Below are positions 7,944 to 16,040 of a DNA stretch of 64,000 bases, piece after piece. Position 1 is the first letter of the stretch. The number at the start of each line of letters is the position of its first letter. The stretch spans positions 124,001 to 188,000 of the forward strand of contig NZ_CP051217.1 in assembly GCF_012516475.1 (NCBI RefSeq), read 5' to 3'. A model generated the notes under the pieces. That model ran no database searches and was not told where the DNA came from. It saw nothing but the letters and a program-made list of their open reading frames with translations. The stretch comes from Parasphingorhabdus halotolerans (lineage in GTDB: Bacteria; Pseudomonadota; Alphaproteobacteria; Sphingomonadales; Sphingomonadaceae). A program made the position numbers and the translations under genes.

Positions 7944-8234
7944 ATGAAACCTGTTGATAGCTATTTGACCATTAATACGCGGTTGGATCGTCCAGCTCTG
8001 AATGAAGCTGCGGCAAAAAACGTGGAAGCTGCTGCGGGCACCGGAAAAGCAACGGTGCCGAGCTCGATTTCGACAACAGCTTCTCAACTGGCGACCGAAA
8101 AGCCGCCATTTGATGCGCAGAAGGTCTCAGAGATCAAGCAGCAAATCGCTTCGGGAAATTATCAGGTTGATACTGATGCCCTGGCCGCAAAGATGCTTGA
8201 TGCAGGTGTACTCGGAGTGGCTTCGAAGAAATGA
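7944..8234 (+). CDS. flgM: Anti-sigma28 factor FlgM
   Basis: FlgM binds and inhibits sigma28 until the hook is finished and FlgM is exported. The 96-residue protein has a low-complexity N-terminal half and the family C-terminus PFDAQKVSEIKQQIASGNYQ followed by VDTDALAAKML, the sigma-binding helices. The partner FliA is encoded at 11603. Its stop overlaps the flgN start by 4 bp. A sigma28-like site lies upstream. Confidence 0.92.
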   Translation: MKPVDSYLTINTRLDRPALNEAAAKNVEAAAGTGKATVPSSISTTASQLATEKPPFDAQKVSEIKQQIASGNYQVDTDALAAKMLDAGVLGVASKK

Positions 8235-8542
8235 ACCAGATCGTCGAGACATTTCGTCACTCGCAGAATAATTTGATATCCGCATTGGACGGACATGACA
8301 GCGATGCGATTTTCCAAGCCAGCAAAGAGCTCAGCAGGGCTGTCTCCAGATTGGGGAGTCTGGAGGCCGCTGATATCGAAAAATATCTGCGTCCACTGAT
8401 GTCAGAAGTTGACGAATTGATGCAAGCATCGATTTATCGCCTCCGTTTTCTGAGGGACCATAGTTCCAGCCGCCTGCAACTATTGTCGGGATGGCAGGCC
8501 AATCACGCAGATACTTATTCGAACTCGGCACGCAGTCGGTAA
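8231..8542 (+). CDS. flgN: FlgN-like flagellar export chaperone
   Basis: The 103-residue protein is predicted to be all-helical and is coupled to flgM through an ATGA overlap, the usual flgM-flgN arrangement. FlgN escorts hook-associated proteins FlgK and FlgL to the export gate. Primary sequence similarity within this family is low. The call rests on position, size, helical character and charge pattern (SKELSRAVSRLGSLEAADIE), with no decisive motif. The flgK and flgL genes are not in this window. Confidence 0.65.
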   Translation: MNQIVETFRHSQNNLISALDGHDSDAIFQASKELSRAVSRLGSLEAADIEKYLRPLMSEVDELMQASIYRLRFLRDHSSSRLQLLSGWQANHADTYSNSARSR

Positions 8543-8592
8543 TAGCCAAAAAGCTGAACATTATTTCAGCGAGGGCCGTTAAATCTAACTAT

Positions 8593-8608
8593 TGGCACGA
8601 TCATTGCT
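8593..8608 (+). promoter_or_regulatory. Sigma54 promoter of the flagellar lytic transglycosylase
   Basis: TGGCACG-ATCA-TTGCT is an exact match to the sigma54 consensus, 32 bp before the ATG at 8640. No palindrome of the CGGCAA type is visible close by. Confidence 0.85.
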
Positions 8609-8639
8609 TCTCCCCTCAACAGGAGAATTCGAGCAATAT

Positions 8640-9467
8640 ATGTCAAACCTATCCATCATTCAAAGCTCTGAACGGCGTAGTTTGCCCAACGTGATTGCGC
8701 AATCTGCGCAACGCACGGGCGTTGATTTCAAATATTTGATGGCCCAGGCGCAGCTCGAAAGCGGAATGCGTCCGGACGCCAAGGCGAGCACCTCTTCCGC
8801 AACCGGCCTATATCAGTTTGTCGAACAAACATGGCTTGGTCTGGTTAAGAAAAAGGGCGGTGAATACGGCCTTGGTTGGGCGCAAAATGCGATCTCGCAG
8901 AACCGCAATGGCAAGTTTACTATTGCCGACAATTCCCAGAAATCAGCAATTCTCGCATTGCGTAACAACCCCGAACTATCTGCCAATCTGGCCGGGGAGT
9001 TCGCTCGGGATAATAGCGATTATCTCGAAAACCGGATCGGTCGGGAACCAGAATCGGTTGACCTATATCTCGCGCATTTTCTCGGCCCAGCAGGCGCAGG
9101 AAAATTCTTAAGCGCATTGGATGCTAATCCCCACGCACCGGCGGCACCATCCTTTGCAAATGCTGCGCAATCCAATCGGTCGATATTCTACACCAAGGCC
9201 GGCGCTGCCAGAAGCTTTCAGGATATCCGGAACCTTTTCGCTAACAAGCTCGAAAACGCGTCCATGTTTGCCGGAGGCGGCAATAGTTTTCCGACAGCTG
9301 GAAATAATTTGCCGCAATCCCAAAGGCCGATGCCGATGGTTCAGCCAGCGGATTATCTCCGGATCGCAAAAAACCATATCAATGACCAGGGCAATCCAGA
9401 CAAGTCGAGGCCGTTCGATGAATCGGCCAAGGTTGCTTATCTGATGCTCGCCTCACTTGGATTATAA
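8640..9467 (+). CDS. Flagellum-associated lytic transglycosylase (SLT domain)
   Basis: This cleaves peptidoglycan strands, presumably to let the rod pass. The 275-residue protein has an SLT-type fold: catalytic Glu in AQAQLESGMRPDAKA (about residue 40), then SSATGLYQFVEQTWLGLV, and later ESVDLYLAHFLGPAGAGKFL. No signal peptide is visible, so like FlgJ it may be exported through the flagellar apparatus. The start is set by the sigma54 promoter at 8593. An ORF beginning at 8592 would lie inside that promoter. It ends one base before flhA. It likely supplies the muramidase activity missing from a short FlgJ. Confidence 0.88.
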   Translation: MSNLSIIQSSERRSLPNVIAQSAQRTGVDFKYLMAQAQLESGMRPDAKASTSSATGLYQFVEQTWLGLVKKKGGEYGLGWAQNAISQNRNGKFTIADNSQKSAILALRNNPELSANLAGEFARDNSDYLENRIGREPESVDLYLAHFLGPAGAGKFLSALDANPHAPAAPSFANAAQSNRSIFYTKAGAARSFQDIRNLFANKLENASMFAGGGNSFPTAGNNLPQSQRPMPMVQPADYLRIAKNHINDQGNPDKSRPFDESAKVAYLMLASLGL

Positions 9468-11582
9468 ATGAACATGACACAGAATATTTTCGCTCTCAAC
9501 AAAATAGGCGGCCATCTAAAGTCGGGACTGCTCCCGATGGCTACGCTCTTGCTGGTCATCTTCATGGTGCTGCCGCTGCCGACGATATTGCTGGATATCG
9601 GTTTCATTACCAATATCATGATCTCACTCGCGATCCTGATGGTTGCGCTCAACGCCAAAAAGCCGCTTGATTTTTCCAGCTTCCCAACGGTTCTCCTCTT
9701 CGCCACGCTTCTGCGACTGGGTTTGAACGTCGCCTCAACCCGGGTGGTGCTTATGGAAGGCCATGCCGGCGGTGAGTCGGCAGGGCAGATTATCGAAGCC
9801 TTTGGCGGATTGTTACTCGGCGGCAATTATGTGGTCGGTATATTCGTGTTCTGTATTGTGATGATTATCAACCTCATCGTTATCACAAAAGGCGCCGGCA
9901 GGGTTTCCGAAGTTTCCGCGCGTTTCACTCTGGACGCCCTGCCTGGCAAACAGATGGCGATCGACGCTGACTTGAACGCGGGCCTGATTGCCCCCGAAGA
10001 AGCAAAGGAACGGCGGTCCGAAGTCGCAACCGAAGCGGACTTTTACGGTTCAATGGATGGTGCTTCGAAATTTGTAAAAGGGGATGCCGTTGCGGGGGTC
10101 TTGATTCTTGCGGTCAACATTATCGGCGGTATCATTTTGGGACTGACGACCCACGGACTTTCCTTTGGTGAAGCGGCAAGCACTTACTCGATGCTCGCCA
10201 TTGGTGATGCTCTGGTTGCACAGGTCCCGGCACTGGTGCTGTCAATCGCCGCAGCAGCCATTGTGACGCGGGTTTCCTCGGCTCAGAATTTGGCCGATCA
10301 GGTCACGGGCCAATTCAGTTCGGGAGCGGCGTGGGTGCCCGTTGCTGTCATATTAACGATCCTCGGCATTCTTCCCGGTATGCCCCATGTGATCGTACTT
10401 TCAGCAGCGGCGGTTGCGGGCGGACTTGCCATTTATCTGATCCGCAAACCTAAGCCTGTGGACACGGTCGTTGAACCCGTCAAAGAGAAAAACGCGGAAC
10501 AGATTGACTGGGAGGATGTGTCTGAAAAGGCGCGTCTTGGTATCGAAATTGGATATGGTCTTGTTCCGCTGGTTGAAGATCGCAAGGGCGCGCCGTTGAT
10601 GAAACGGATTACCGGTATCCGGCGCCAGATCTCCAAAGAACTGGGTTTTGTTATTCCGCTTGTCCGGATCAAAGACGATTTGTCGCTTGAACCCAATGGC
10701 TATCGGATAATGATGGGTGGCATGGTTCTCGGTGAAGACACCGTCTGGCCTAATGATTTTATCGCGCTCGATGACGGCCATGTCGATTCGGTGATCGAAG
10801 GGCGGCCTTGCAAAGATCCGACGTTCGGAATGGATGCAATCTGGATTAGTGCAGGCAAAAAGTCTCAGGCGATTGCCGAAGGTTATACTGTCGTGGATGC
10901 ACCCACTGTGATCGCGACCCATCTCAACGATGTTGTCCGGCGCAATGCAGCGCAGCTATTTGGTATGGACGAAGCGCAGAAGCTGCTCGACTTCCTCAAG
11001 GAATCTTCGCCGCAGCTGGTCGACAGTCTTACGCCGCAACCCCTGTCGCTATATGCTATCACTGCAATATGCCGTGACCTTCTCGCCGACAAAGTACCGG
11101 TTAAAGATTTCCAGCAGATATGCTTGGCAATGCTGGAAGCATCCAGCATGCACACGGACACACCGCATATGGTCGATGCAATCCGGCAGAAAATCGGCAA
11201 TTTGATCGTGCAAACCATGGTACCCATCAGTCTGCCCCTTCCGGTTGTGACGCTGGATGCGGAACTAGAAAGTTTGCTCGTTAAGGCCCTGAAATTGGGC
11301 GAAGAGGCTAATTACCCTATCGAACCGCAGCTAGCTCAGAAGATAATTGAAGCGGTCGATGAAGCTGCTCGCGGGTTGCCATTGGAATCCCAAAGCGTGG
11401 CTCTCATTACGTCGCCGATTGTGCGGCGGCCGCTTGGTGCGCTGCTTAAACAGCGGTTCCCGGATCTGACCGTCCTTTCCTACCAAGAATTGCCTGATGA
11501 TAAATCGATCGAAGTGCTGACCAAGATCGGGGTGCCGCAATCCAGCCAGACAATGGCTATCACTGATGCAAATCAATTCTAA
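9468..11582 (+). CDS. flhA: Flagellar export gate protein FlhA
   Basis: FlhA is the major membrane component of the flagellar type III export gate. The 704-residue protein has about eight TM helices in residues 18-330. The FHIPEP-family block is FPTVLLFATLLRLGLNVAST followed by RVVL, and the cytoplasmic loop includes GRVSEVSARFTLDALPGKQM. The soluble C-terminal domain binds chaperone-substrate complexes and ends in TKIGVPQSSQTMAITDANQF. Length is normal. Start ATG directly follows the transglycosylase stop. fliA follows after 20 bp. Confidence 0.98.
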   Translation: MNMTQNIFALNKIGGHLKSGLLPMATLLLVIFMVLPLPTILLDIGFITNIMISLAILMVALNAKKPLDFSSFPTVLLFATLLRLGLNVASTRVVLMEGHAGGESAGQIIEAFGGLLLGGNYVVGIFVFCIVMIINLIVITKGAGRVSEVSARFTLDALPGKQMAIDADLNAGLIAPEEAKERRSEVATEADFYGSMDGASKFVKGDAVAGVLILAVNIIGGIILGLTTHGLSFGEAASTYSMLAIGDALVAQVPALVLSIAAAAIVTRVSSAQNLADQVTGQFSSGAAWVPVAVILTILGILPGMPHVIVLSAAAVAGGLAIYLIRKPKPVDTVVEPVKEKNAEQIDWEDVSEKARLGIEIGYGLVPLVEDRKGAPLMKRITGIRRQISKELGFVIPLVRIKDDLSLEPNGYRIMMGGMVLGEDTVWPNDFIALDDGHVDSVIEGRPCKDPTFGMDAIWISAGKKSQAIAEGYTVVDAPTVIATHLNDVVRRNAAQLFGMDEAQKLLDFLKESSPQLVDSLTPQPLSLYAITAICRDLLADKVPVKDFQQICLAMLEASSMHTDTPHMVDAIRQKIGNLIVQTMVPISLPLPVVTLDAELESLLVKALKLGEEANYPIEPQLAQKIIEAVDEAARGLPLESQSVALITSPIVRRPLGALLKQRFPDLTVLSYQELPDDKSIEVLTKIGVPQSSQTMAITDANQF

Positions 11583-11602
11583 CTACCAATCGGGAATACG
11601 AT

Positions 11603-12322
11603 ATGTTGAAAACAAAGAGCCGCGCATCACAAGCCTACGGCGCGATGAAAATTGACGAAAATCGGTTGATTGAAGAAAATCAGTCTCTGGTCACAAAGAT
11701 TGCCTGGCAGGTTAAGTCTTTCGCGCCCGATCAAATGGAAATCGAAGACCTGATCCAAGTCGGTCTGGTTGCCATGGTCGAGGCCGCGAAAAAATATGTT
11801 GATCAGGGACATAGTTTCAGCACCTATCTTTATGTGCGTGTTCGCGGAGCGATGATTGATGATCTGAGATCAACGTGCAATTTGCGCAGAACATCTGTCG
11901 ATTGGCACAAAAAAGTGCGCAGGTTCCGGGACAAGCTGGTGCAGGAACTTAACCGGGAGCCCAACGAGGGGGAACTGGCGCTTGCGATGGACATGAATCC
12001 TGCCGATTTTCGCCAGAACACGGATCGCGCGATTGATGTTCATATCGGTTCACTGGATGAAGTTTATTGCGATTCCAGTAGCTGGTTTACAGATCAAGAG
12101 GATAATCAGCACCAAACATTGGAAAAGTCCCAGATGGTAGAACTGCTTTCCGCAAAACTGAAGCAACTGAACGAACGCGAACAACTTGTGCTCAATTGCT
12201 ATTTTGTGGAGGAAATGCAGCTTGATGAGATCGGGGACATTCTTGACGTATCTTCGGTACGTATCTGCCAGATTAAAAAGCGTGCGTTGGAGAAGCTGCA
12301 AGTAGCAATGACCGAGAACTAA
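11603..12322 (+). CDS. fliA: Flagellar sigma factor FliA (sigma28)
   Basis: A sigma70-family factor of 239 residues directs late flagellar genes. Region 2 is visible as EDLIQVGLVAMVEAAKKYVD and FSTYLYVRVRGAMIDDLRS (about residues 48-90). Region 4 is LNEREQLVLNCYFVEEMQLDE and the recognition helix DVSSVRICQIKKRALEKL. It is co-oriented with flhA. Candidate target sites in the window precede flgM, fliC, fliD and the PilZ gene. The IS element at 12345 inserted only 22 bp after its stop codon. Confidence 0.95.
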   Translation: MLKTKSRASQAYGAMKIDENRLIEENQSLVTKIAWQVKSFAPDQMEIEDLIQVGLVAMVEAAKKYVDQGHSFSTYLYVRVRGAMIDDLRSTCNLRRTSVDWHKKVRRFRDKLVQELNREPNEGELALAMDMNPADFRQNTDRAIDVHIGSLDEVYCDSSSWFTDQEDNQHQTLEKSQMVELLSAKLKQLNEREQLVLNCYFVEEMQLDEIGDILDVSSVRICQIKKRALEKLQVAMTEN

Positions 12323-12344
12323 ACTTCGTGCTTAGACTTTACTA

Positions 12345-13187
12345 GGGTCCAGACCCATTAACGGGATTCCCAAAGTGATATAATTGTGATTCAATGCCTT
12401 GAGCAAGGAGGTATTGGATATGTCTGATTTCTTTTGGTTTTCGGATGAGCAGTGGGCGCGGATTGAGCCGCTTTTGCCGACGAAGACGCGCGGCATACTG
12501 CGTGTCGATGACCGGCACGTGCTTTCGGGGATTGTCCACGCGTTACAAAGCGGCGGGCGCTGGAGTGATTGTCCGCCGGTTTATGGGCCGAAGAAGACAC
12601 TCTATAACCGCTTCGTACGCTGGGCCGAGCGCGGGATATGGGAAGATATCTTCAGTGCTCTGGCTGGAGCCGAGGGCGTACCAGACAGGCTGTTCATCGA
12701 CAGCAGTTGCATCAAGGTCCACCGGACTGCCGGAGGCGCAAAAGGGGGGCCTTGGCCAATGGTATCGGTCAGACACGGGGCGGCCGGAACACCAAGCTCC
12801 ACGCCATCTGCGATATAAAAGGAAGACCCTGTGTCCTCCTGCTAACGCCCGGGAACGTGCACGATATGAAGGTCGCCAAGCAGTGTATCGCGGCAATGCC
12901 ACCGTCTGCTGAACTGGTTGGCGACAAAGGATATGACAGCAATGATCTGCGCGACTGGCTCGCCTCTCGTGGTACCACCGCCGTTATCCCGCCCAAGCGG
13001 CATCGCAAGGTCAAACTTGACTGCGATCCCGCCATCTACAAACAGCGCAATGTCGTCGAGCGCATGTTCTGCCGCTTCAAGGACTGGCGTCGTGTCGCAA
13101 CACGCTTCGACCGCAATATCAAAACCTTTATGGCAACCATCGCCATAGCTGCTACCGTAATCTGGTGGCTATAATGAGTCTGGACCC
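12345..13187 (+). mobile_element. IS5-family insertion sequence (IS427-like), 843 bp
   Basis: Eighteen-base terminal inverted repeats with one mismatch (TAGGGTCCAGACyCATTA) lie at 12343-12360 and 13172-13189. They include the flanking TA on each side, which fits a TA target duplication. One transposase region fills the element. It lies between fliA and fliC, whose reading frames are untouched. Confidence 0.85.
12420..13174 (+). CDS. IS5-family DDE transposase in two overlapping frames
   Basis: The first frame from 12420 (excellent RBS AAGGAGGT) encodes DFFWFSDEQWARIEPLLPTK, the IS5-type helix region, and then DRLFIDSSCIKVHRTAGGAK, which holds the first catalytic Asp. The second frame carries GQTRGGRNTKLHAICDIKGR, ELVGDKGYDSNDLRDWL (second Asp) and RNVVERMFCRFKDWRRVATR (Glu). 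The frames join if one G is added to AAAAGGGGGG at 12740-12749. IS427-group elements are known to use frameshifting between two ORFs, so this may be programmed. The same -1 homopolymer lesion occurs elsewhere in the window, so a sequence error is equally possible. Confidence 0.85.
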
Positions 13188-13222
13188 TAACAAACCGGCT
13201 TTCAATATTTGCCAACGAAGAG

Positions 13223-13248
13223 AGCCTCCTCCCGATTGGGAAGAGGCT
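13223..13248. terminator. Hairpin terminator downstream of fliC
   Basis: AGCCTCCTCCC-GATT-GGGAAGAGGCT forms an 11-bp stem with one mismatch, 25 bp after the fliC stop. T-rich sequence follows on the plus side, and weaker T runs on the minus side. It may act in both directions, also shielding fliC from IS transcription. Confidence 0.65.
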
Positions 13249-13272
13249 TTCTCGCTTTCATGAATTAAGGTG

Positions 13273-14088
13273 TTACCGGATAAGGCTCAGTACAGACTGC
13301 TGAGACTGGTTAGCCTGAGACAACATCGCTGTTGAAGCCTGGCTTAAGATCTGGTTTTTGGCCAGTTCTGTGGTCTCGGCAGAGAAGTCTACGTCCATGA
13401 TACGTGAACGTGATTCAGTGATGTTTGCAACACGGTCAGACAGGTTGGAAACCGTTGTCTGCAAACGGTTTTGCGAAGCACCCAACGATGCCTGTGCGCT
13501 GGTGACCGTATCCAGTGCGGTGTCCAGAAGACCAAGTGCAGTTGCAGCGCCAGCTTCAGTGGTAATGTCGATTGCAGCGACGCCAAGTGCTGCAGCATCA
13601 ACATCGGTCATTGCAAGAGAAACGGTTTCTGAAGCGTTTGAACCAGTTTGGATGTTGATAGTGGCGTTGGTACCATCTAGCAATGCGACGCCATTGAAAT
13701 CAGTGCGGGTTGCTACATCGCCAATTTGTGCGATCAATGCGGTAACCTCGGTCTGCAGGTTGGTGCGGTCACCAGCTGCAAGCGTGCCGTTGGCCGATTG
13801 TACGGATAGCTCGCGCATACGTTGCAACATGCTGGTGATCTCGTTCATGCCACCTTCTGCAGTCTGGGCAAGCGAAATACCGTCATTGGCATTGCGAATA
13901 GCCATGTTCAAACCGCGCACTTCTGAAGTCATGCGAGTAGCAATCGAGTTGCCAGCAGCATCGTCAGCTGCAGAGTTTACACGGCGGCCAGTTGAAAGGC
14001 GTTCGATTGATTTTGCAAGACCCATTTCTGCTTGGTTAGAAGCGTAGCTAGTACGCAGGGCCGTGACGTTTGTTCCTATTACAGTCAT
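13273..14088 (-). CDS. fliC: Flagellin FliC
   Basis: This is the filament subunit. The 271-residue protein has the conserved N-terminal D0/D1 helices (ANQ-type start [40 protein letters not shown]) and the C-terminal helix [20 protein letters not shown], ending [11 protein letters not shown]. The central variable region is short, so the filament surface is compact. No signal peptide, as expected for export through the flagellum. A sigma28-like promoter lies at 14166-14192 and a hairpin terminator follows. It is the only flagellin in the window. Confidence 0.97.
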   Translation of the reverse strand: MTVIGTNVTALRTSYASNQAEMGLAKSIERLSTGRRVNSAADDAAGNSIATRMTSEVRGLNMAIRNANDGISLAQTAEGGMNEITSMLQRMRELSVQSANGTLAAGDRTNLQTEVTALIAQIGDVATRTDFNGVALLDGTNATINIQTGSNASETVSLAMTDVDAAALGVAAIDITTEAGAATALGLLDTALDTVTSAQASLGASQNRLQTTVSNLSDRVANITESRSRIMDVDFSAETTELAKNQILSQASTAMLSQANQSQQSVLSLIR

Positions 14089-14165
14089 GGTTTCATCCTT
14101 CTTAAAATTAACATAATCGTTTCATCTAGTGGGTCACCTCGTCAGATGAAGTGGCCTCGAAGAAG

Positions 14166-14192
14166 TTAACGGTGACGCTGAAACGAAATTAA
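14166..14192 (-). promoter_or_regulatory. Sigma28-like promoter of fliC
   Basis: Minus strand TTAA, 15 bases, ACCGTTAA, about 80 bp before the flagellin start. It compares well with the enteric TAAA-N15-GCCGATAA and with the fliD and PilZ sites here. Confidence 0.6.
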
Positions 14193-14202
14193 GGAAAAAA
14201 AT

Positions 14203-14218
14203 TGTCGGGATTCCGACA
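14203..14218. promoter_or_regulatory. Palindrome TGTCGG-GATT-CCGACA in the fliC-flbD intergenic region
   Basis: Perfect six-base arms. Further CCGAC(A) half-sites occur at 14241-14248 and 14262-14269, and a TGTCGGAA lies near 31346 upstream of the second activator gene. Candidate operator of an unidentified regulator. Confidence 0.4.
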
Positions 14219-14285
14219 GCCATCTTGCAAAGTGTCCATATTCCGACGTTAGTGACGAAAAGCCGACAGTAAGATTGCCGGTAAT

Positions 14286-14301
14286 CGGCATTTTTTTGCC
14301 G
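14286..14301. promoter_or_regulatory. CGGCA-N6-TGCCG palindrome abutting the flbD promoter
   Basis: It belongs to the same family as the sites upstream of flgB. Its right edge is only 10 bp from the -24 element of the flbD promoter, a position more suited to repression than to activation through DNA looping. Confidence 0.5.
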
Positions 14302-14311
14302 TTTTAGAAAC

Positions 14312-14327
14312 TGGCACGCTCATTGCA
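14312..14327 (+). promoter_or_regulatory. Sigma54 promoter of flbD
   Basis: TGGCACG-CTCA-TTGCA is an exact consensus match, 35 bp upstream of the first ATG of the activator gene. It may also serve the fliE-flhB genes that follow. Confidence 0.88.
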
Positions 14328-14361
14328 ATGTGTTTGAGCGAGTACATGGACACTGGGTTCG

Positions 14362-15663
14362 ATGCTCGACTTACAACGCAAGGGAATGGCCATGATCAAC
14401 GATAAACTGAACCCTAGCCTGGTCTCTAGGTTTCCAGAACTTGTCGATTTGCTAGCGAGTGTTGATACGATTCACTCAGCCTCCGATTATTCATCCTCTG
14501 CAGCGCAACTACCCCACACTACCCGCGACGCATCCAAAGGTGAATGTCGAGGAGCAAAAGATCCAGTCGTGGTATTCCGCGATGGACCATTCCACTTCGT
14601 TCCGGCTACCCTCAGCCAACCACTGCGTATCGAATTCGGCAATGCAGACAGAGAATTTGGTCTGTCTTGCATTGTTGAATCGATGCGCGGTGGCAAGGGG
14701 CCTGCTTTTGCCGATCCTAATTCAATAGCCCTCTATAAATATGCCGCCCGTGTGGCGGGCAGCGATGCCAATGTCATGATTACCGGCGAGACCGGTACTG
14801 GCAAAGAGGGAATGGCCAGATTTATTCACGAAAACAGCGAGCGGGCAAACAATCCGTTTGTCACTGTAAACTGTGCCGCGATCACAGAATCGATGATCGA
14901 GTCCATCTTGTTTGGACATAAGAAGGGAGCCTTTACAGGCGCGTATAATAGTGCGGTTGGTTTGTTTAAAGAAGCTGACGGCGGCACAATCTTTCTTGAC
15001 GAGATTACCGAGATGCCGCTGGAAAGCCAATCCAAGCTGCTCCGTGTCCTCCAGGAAGGCGAAATACTTCCGGTTGGCGCGTCACGTCATGAAAAAATTG
15101 ATGTTCGCGTGTTTTGTGCCGCTAACCGTGATTTTGCCGAAGAAGTCGGGGCAGGCCGGTTTCGCGAAGATCTATACTGGCGCTTGAACGTCATGCCGGT
15201 CGAACTTTCTCCCCTTGCTCATCGGCCGGCGGATATCATTGCAATCGCTGCCTTCATGATGATCGGTTTCCAAAAGCGGAGCAAAAGATTCATATCGCTC
15301 TCTCGTTGTTGCGTACAGCGCTTGAAAGAACACAACTGGCCGGGTAATGTGCGGGAACTGTCCAACGTCCTGCAGCGTGCCTTGGTAATGTGCGATGGCG
15401 AGCGGATCGAAGCAGATGATCTGATCTTTGCAGGTGCGCGACTGAAGGTCTCTCCAAAACAGGACGATGTTTCAAGCCGGCCATCTTCGCAGTTCATTCG
15501 CGGACGCGACCTGCATTCGATTTCGAAAAATGTCGAATATGAAGCGATCAACCAAACATTAGAAAAAACCAACGGCAACCGTCGTGACGCTGCAAAAGAG
15601 CTCGGCATCTCGGAACGCACCTTGCGTTACCGGATGGCTGATATGCGCGCGCTTGCCGCATAG
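14362..15663 (+). CDS. flbD: Sigma54-dependent flagellar activator, FlbD/FleQ-like
   Basis: This 433-residue AAA+ activator has Walker A GETGTGKE (142-149), the sigma54-contacting GAFTGA loop (189-194), Walker B GTIFLDEI (208-215) and a C-terminal Fis-type helix-turn-helix (RRDAAKELGISERTLRYRMA). The N-terminal 110 residues contain no receiver Asp pattern, so it is probably not controlled by ordinary phosphorylation. Caulobacter FlbD also has an atypical receiver. ATGs at 14386 and 14392 are alternative starts. It lies 14 bp upstream of fliE and has a consensus sigma54 promoter with an adjacent palindrome. The symbol is by analogy. Confidence 0.85.
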   Translation: MLDLQRKGMAMINDKLNPSLVSRFPELVDLLASVDTIHSASDYSSSAAQLPHTTRDASKGECRGAKDPVVVFRDGPFHFVPATLSQPLRIEFGNADREFGLSCIVESMRGGKGPAFADPNSIALYKYAARVAGSDANVMITGETGTGKEGMARFIHENSERANNPFVTVNCAAITESMIESILFGHKKGAFTGAYNSAVGLFKEADGGTIFLDEITEMPLESQSKLLRVLQEGEILPVGASRHEKIDVRVFCAANRDFAEEVGAGRFREDLYWRLNVMPVELSPLAHRPADIIAIAAFMMIGFQKRSKRFISLSRCCVQRLKEHNWPGNVRELSNVLQRALVMCDGERIEADDLIFAGARLKVSPKQDDVSSRPSSQFIRGRDLHSISKNVEYEAINQTLEKTNGNRRDAAKELGISERTLRYRMADMRALAA

Positions 15664-15677
15664 AGGGGAGATAGAAA

Positions 15678-16037
15678 ATGTCTTCAGTCAATATGAACAG
15701 CCTGATGGCAGCCCGCAATGCCATCCTGAACCAAAACAACGCGTTGCAGGATATTGCCAAAAACGCGAGCCTTGGCGGACCTGGACAGACTTCTGGTCCG
15801 AAGGAAACCGCGGGCTCGAACAGCTTCTCCACGCAACTCACCAGCGCGCTTCAAGAAGTTAATAGACTTCAATCGACCGCGGAAGAAGAAATGAAATCCT
15901 ATCAGATGGGCGAATCCAACGACGTCGCGGCCGTGATGCTCGCGAAGCACAAGGCATCCCTGGGATTTGAAACCACTTTGCAAGTCCGAAACAAATTATT
16001 GTCTGCGTACAAAGACATTATGAATATGCCGGTATAA
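15678..16037 (+). CDS. fliE: Hook-basal body protein FliE
   Basis: FliE joins the MS ring to the rod. The 119-residue protein has the C-terminal pattern ESNDVAAVMLAKHKASLGFE followed by TTLQVRNKLLSAYKDIMNMP, the family signature. RBS GGGGAGA precedes the ATG. It is the first structural gene of the fliE-flhB operon and is followed by fliF after 3 bp. Confidence 0.94.
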   Translation: MSSVNMNSLMAARNAILNQNNALQDIAKNASLGGPGQTSGPKETAGSNSFSTQLTSALQEVNRLQSTAEEEMKSYQMGESNDVAAVMLAKHKASLGFETTLQVRNKLLSAYKDIMNMPV

Positions 16038-16040
16038 TAG

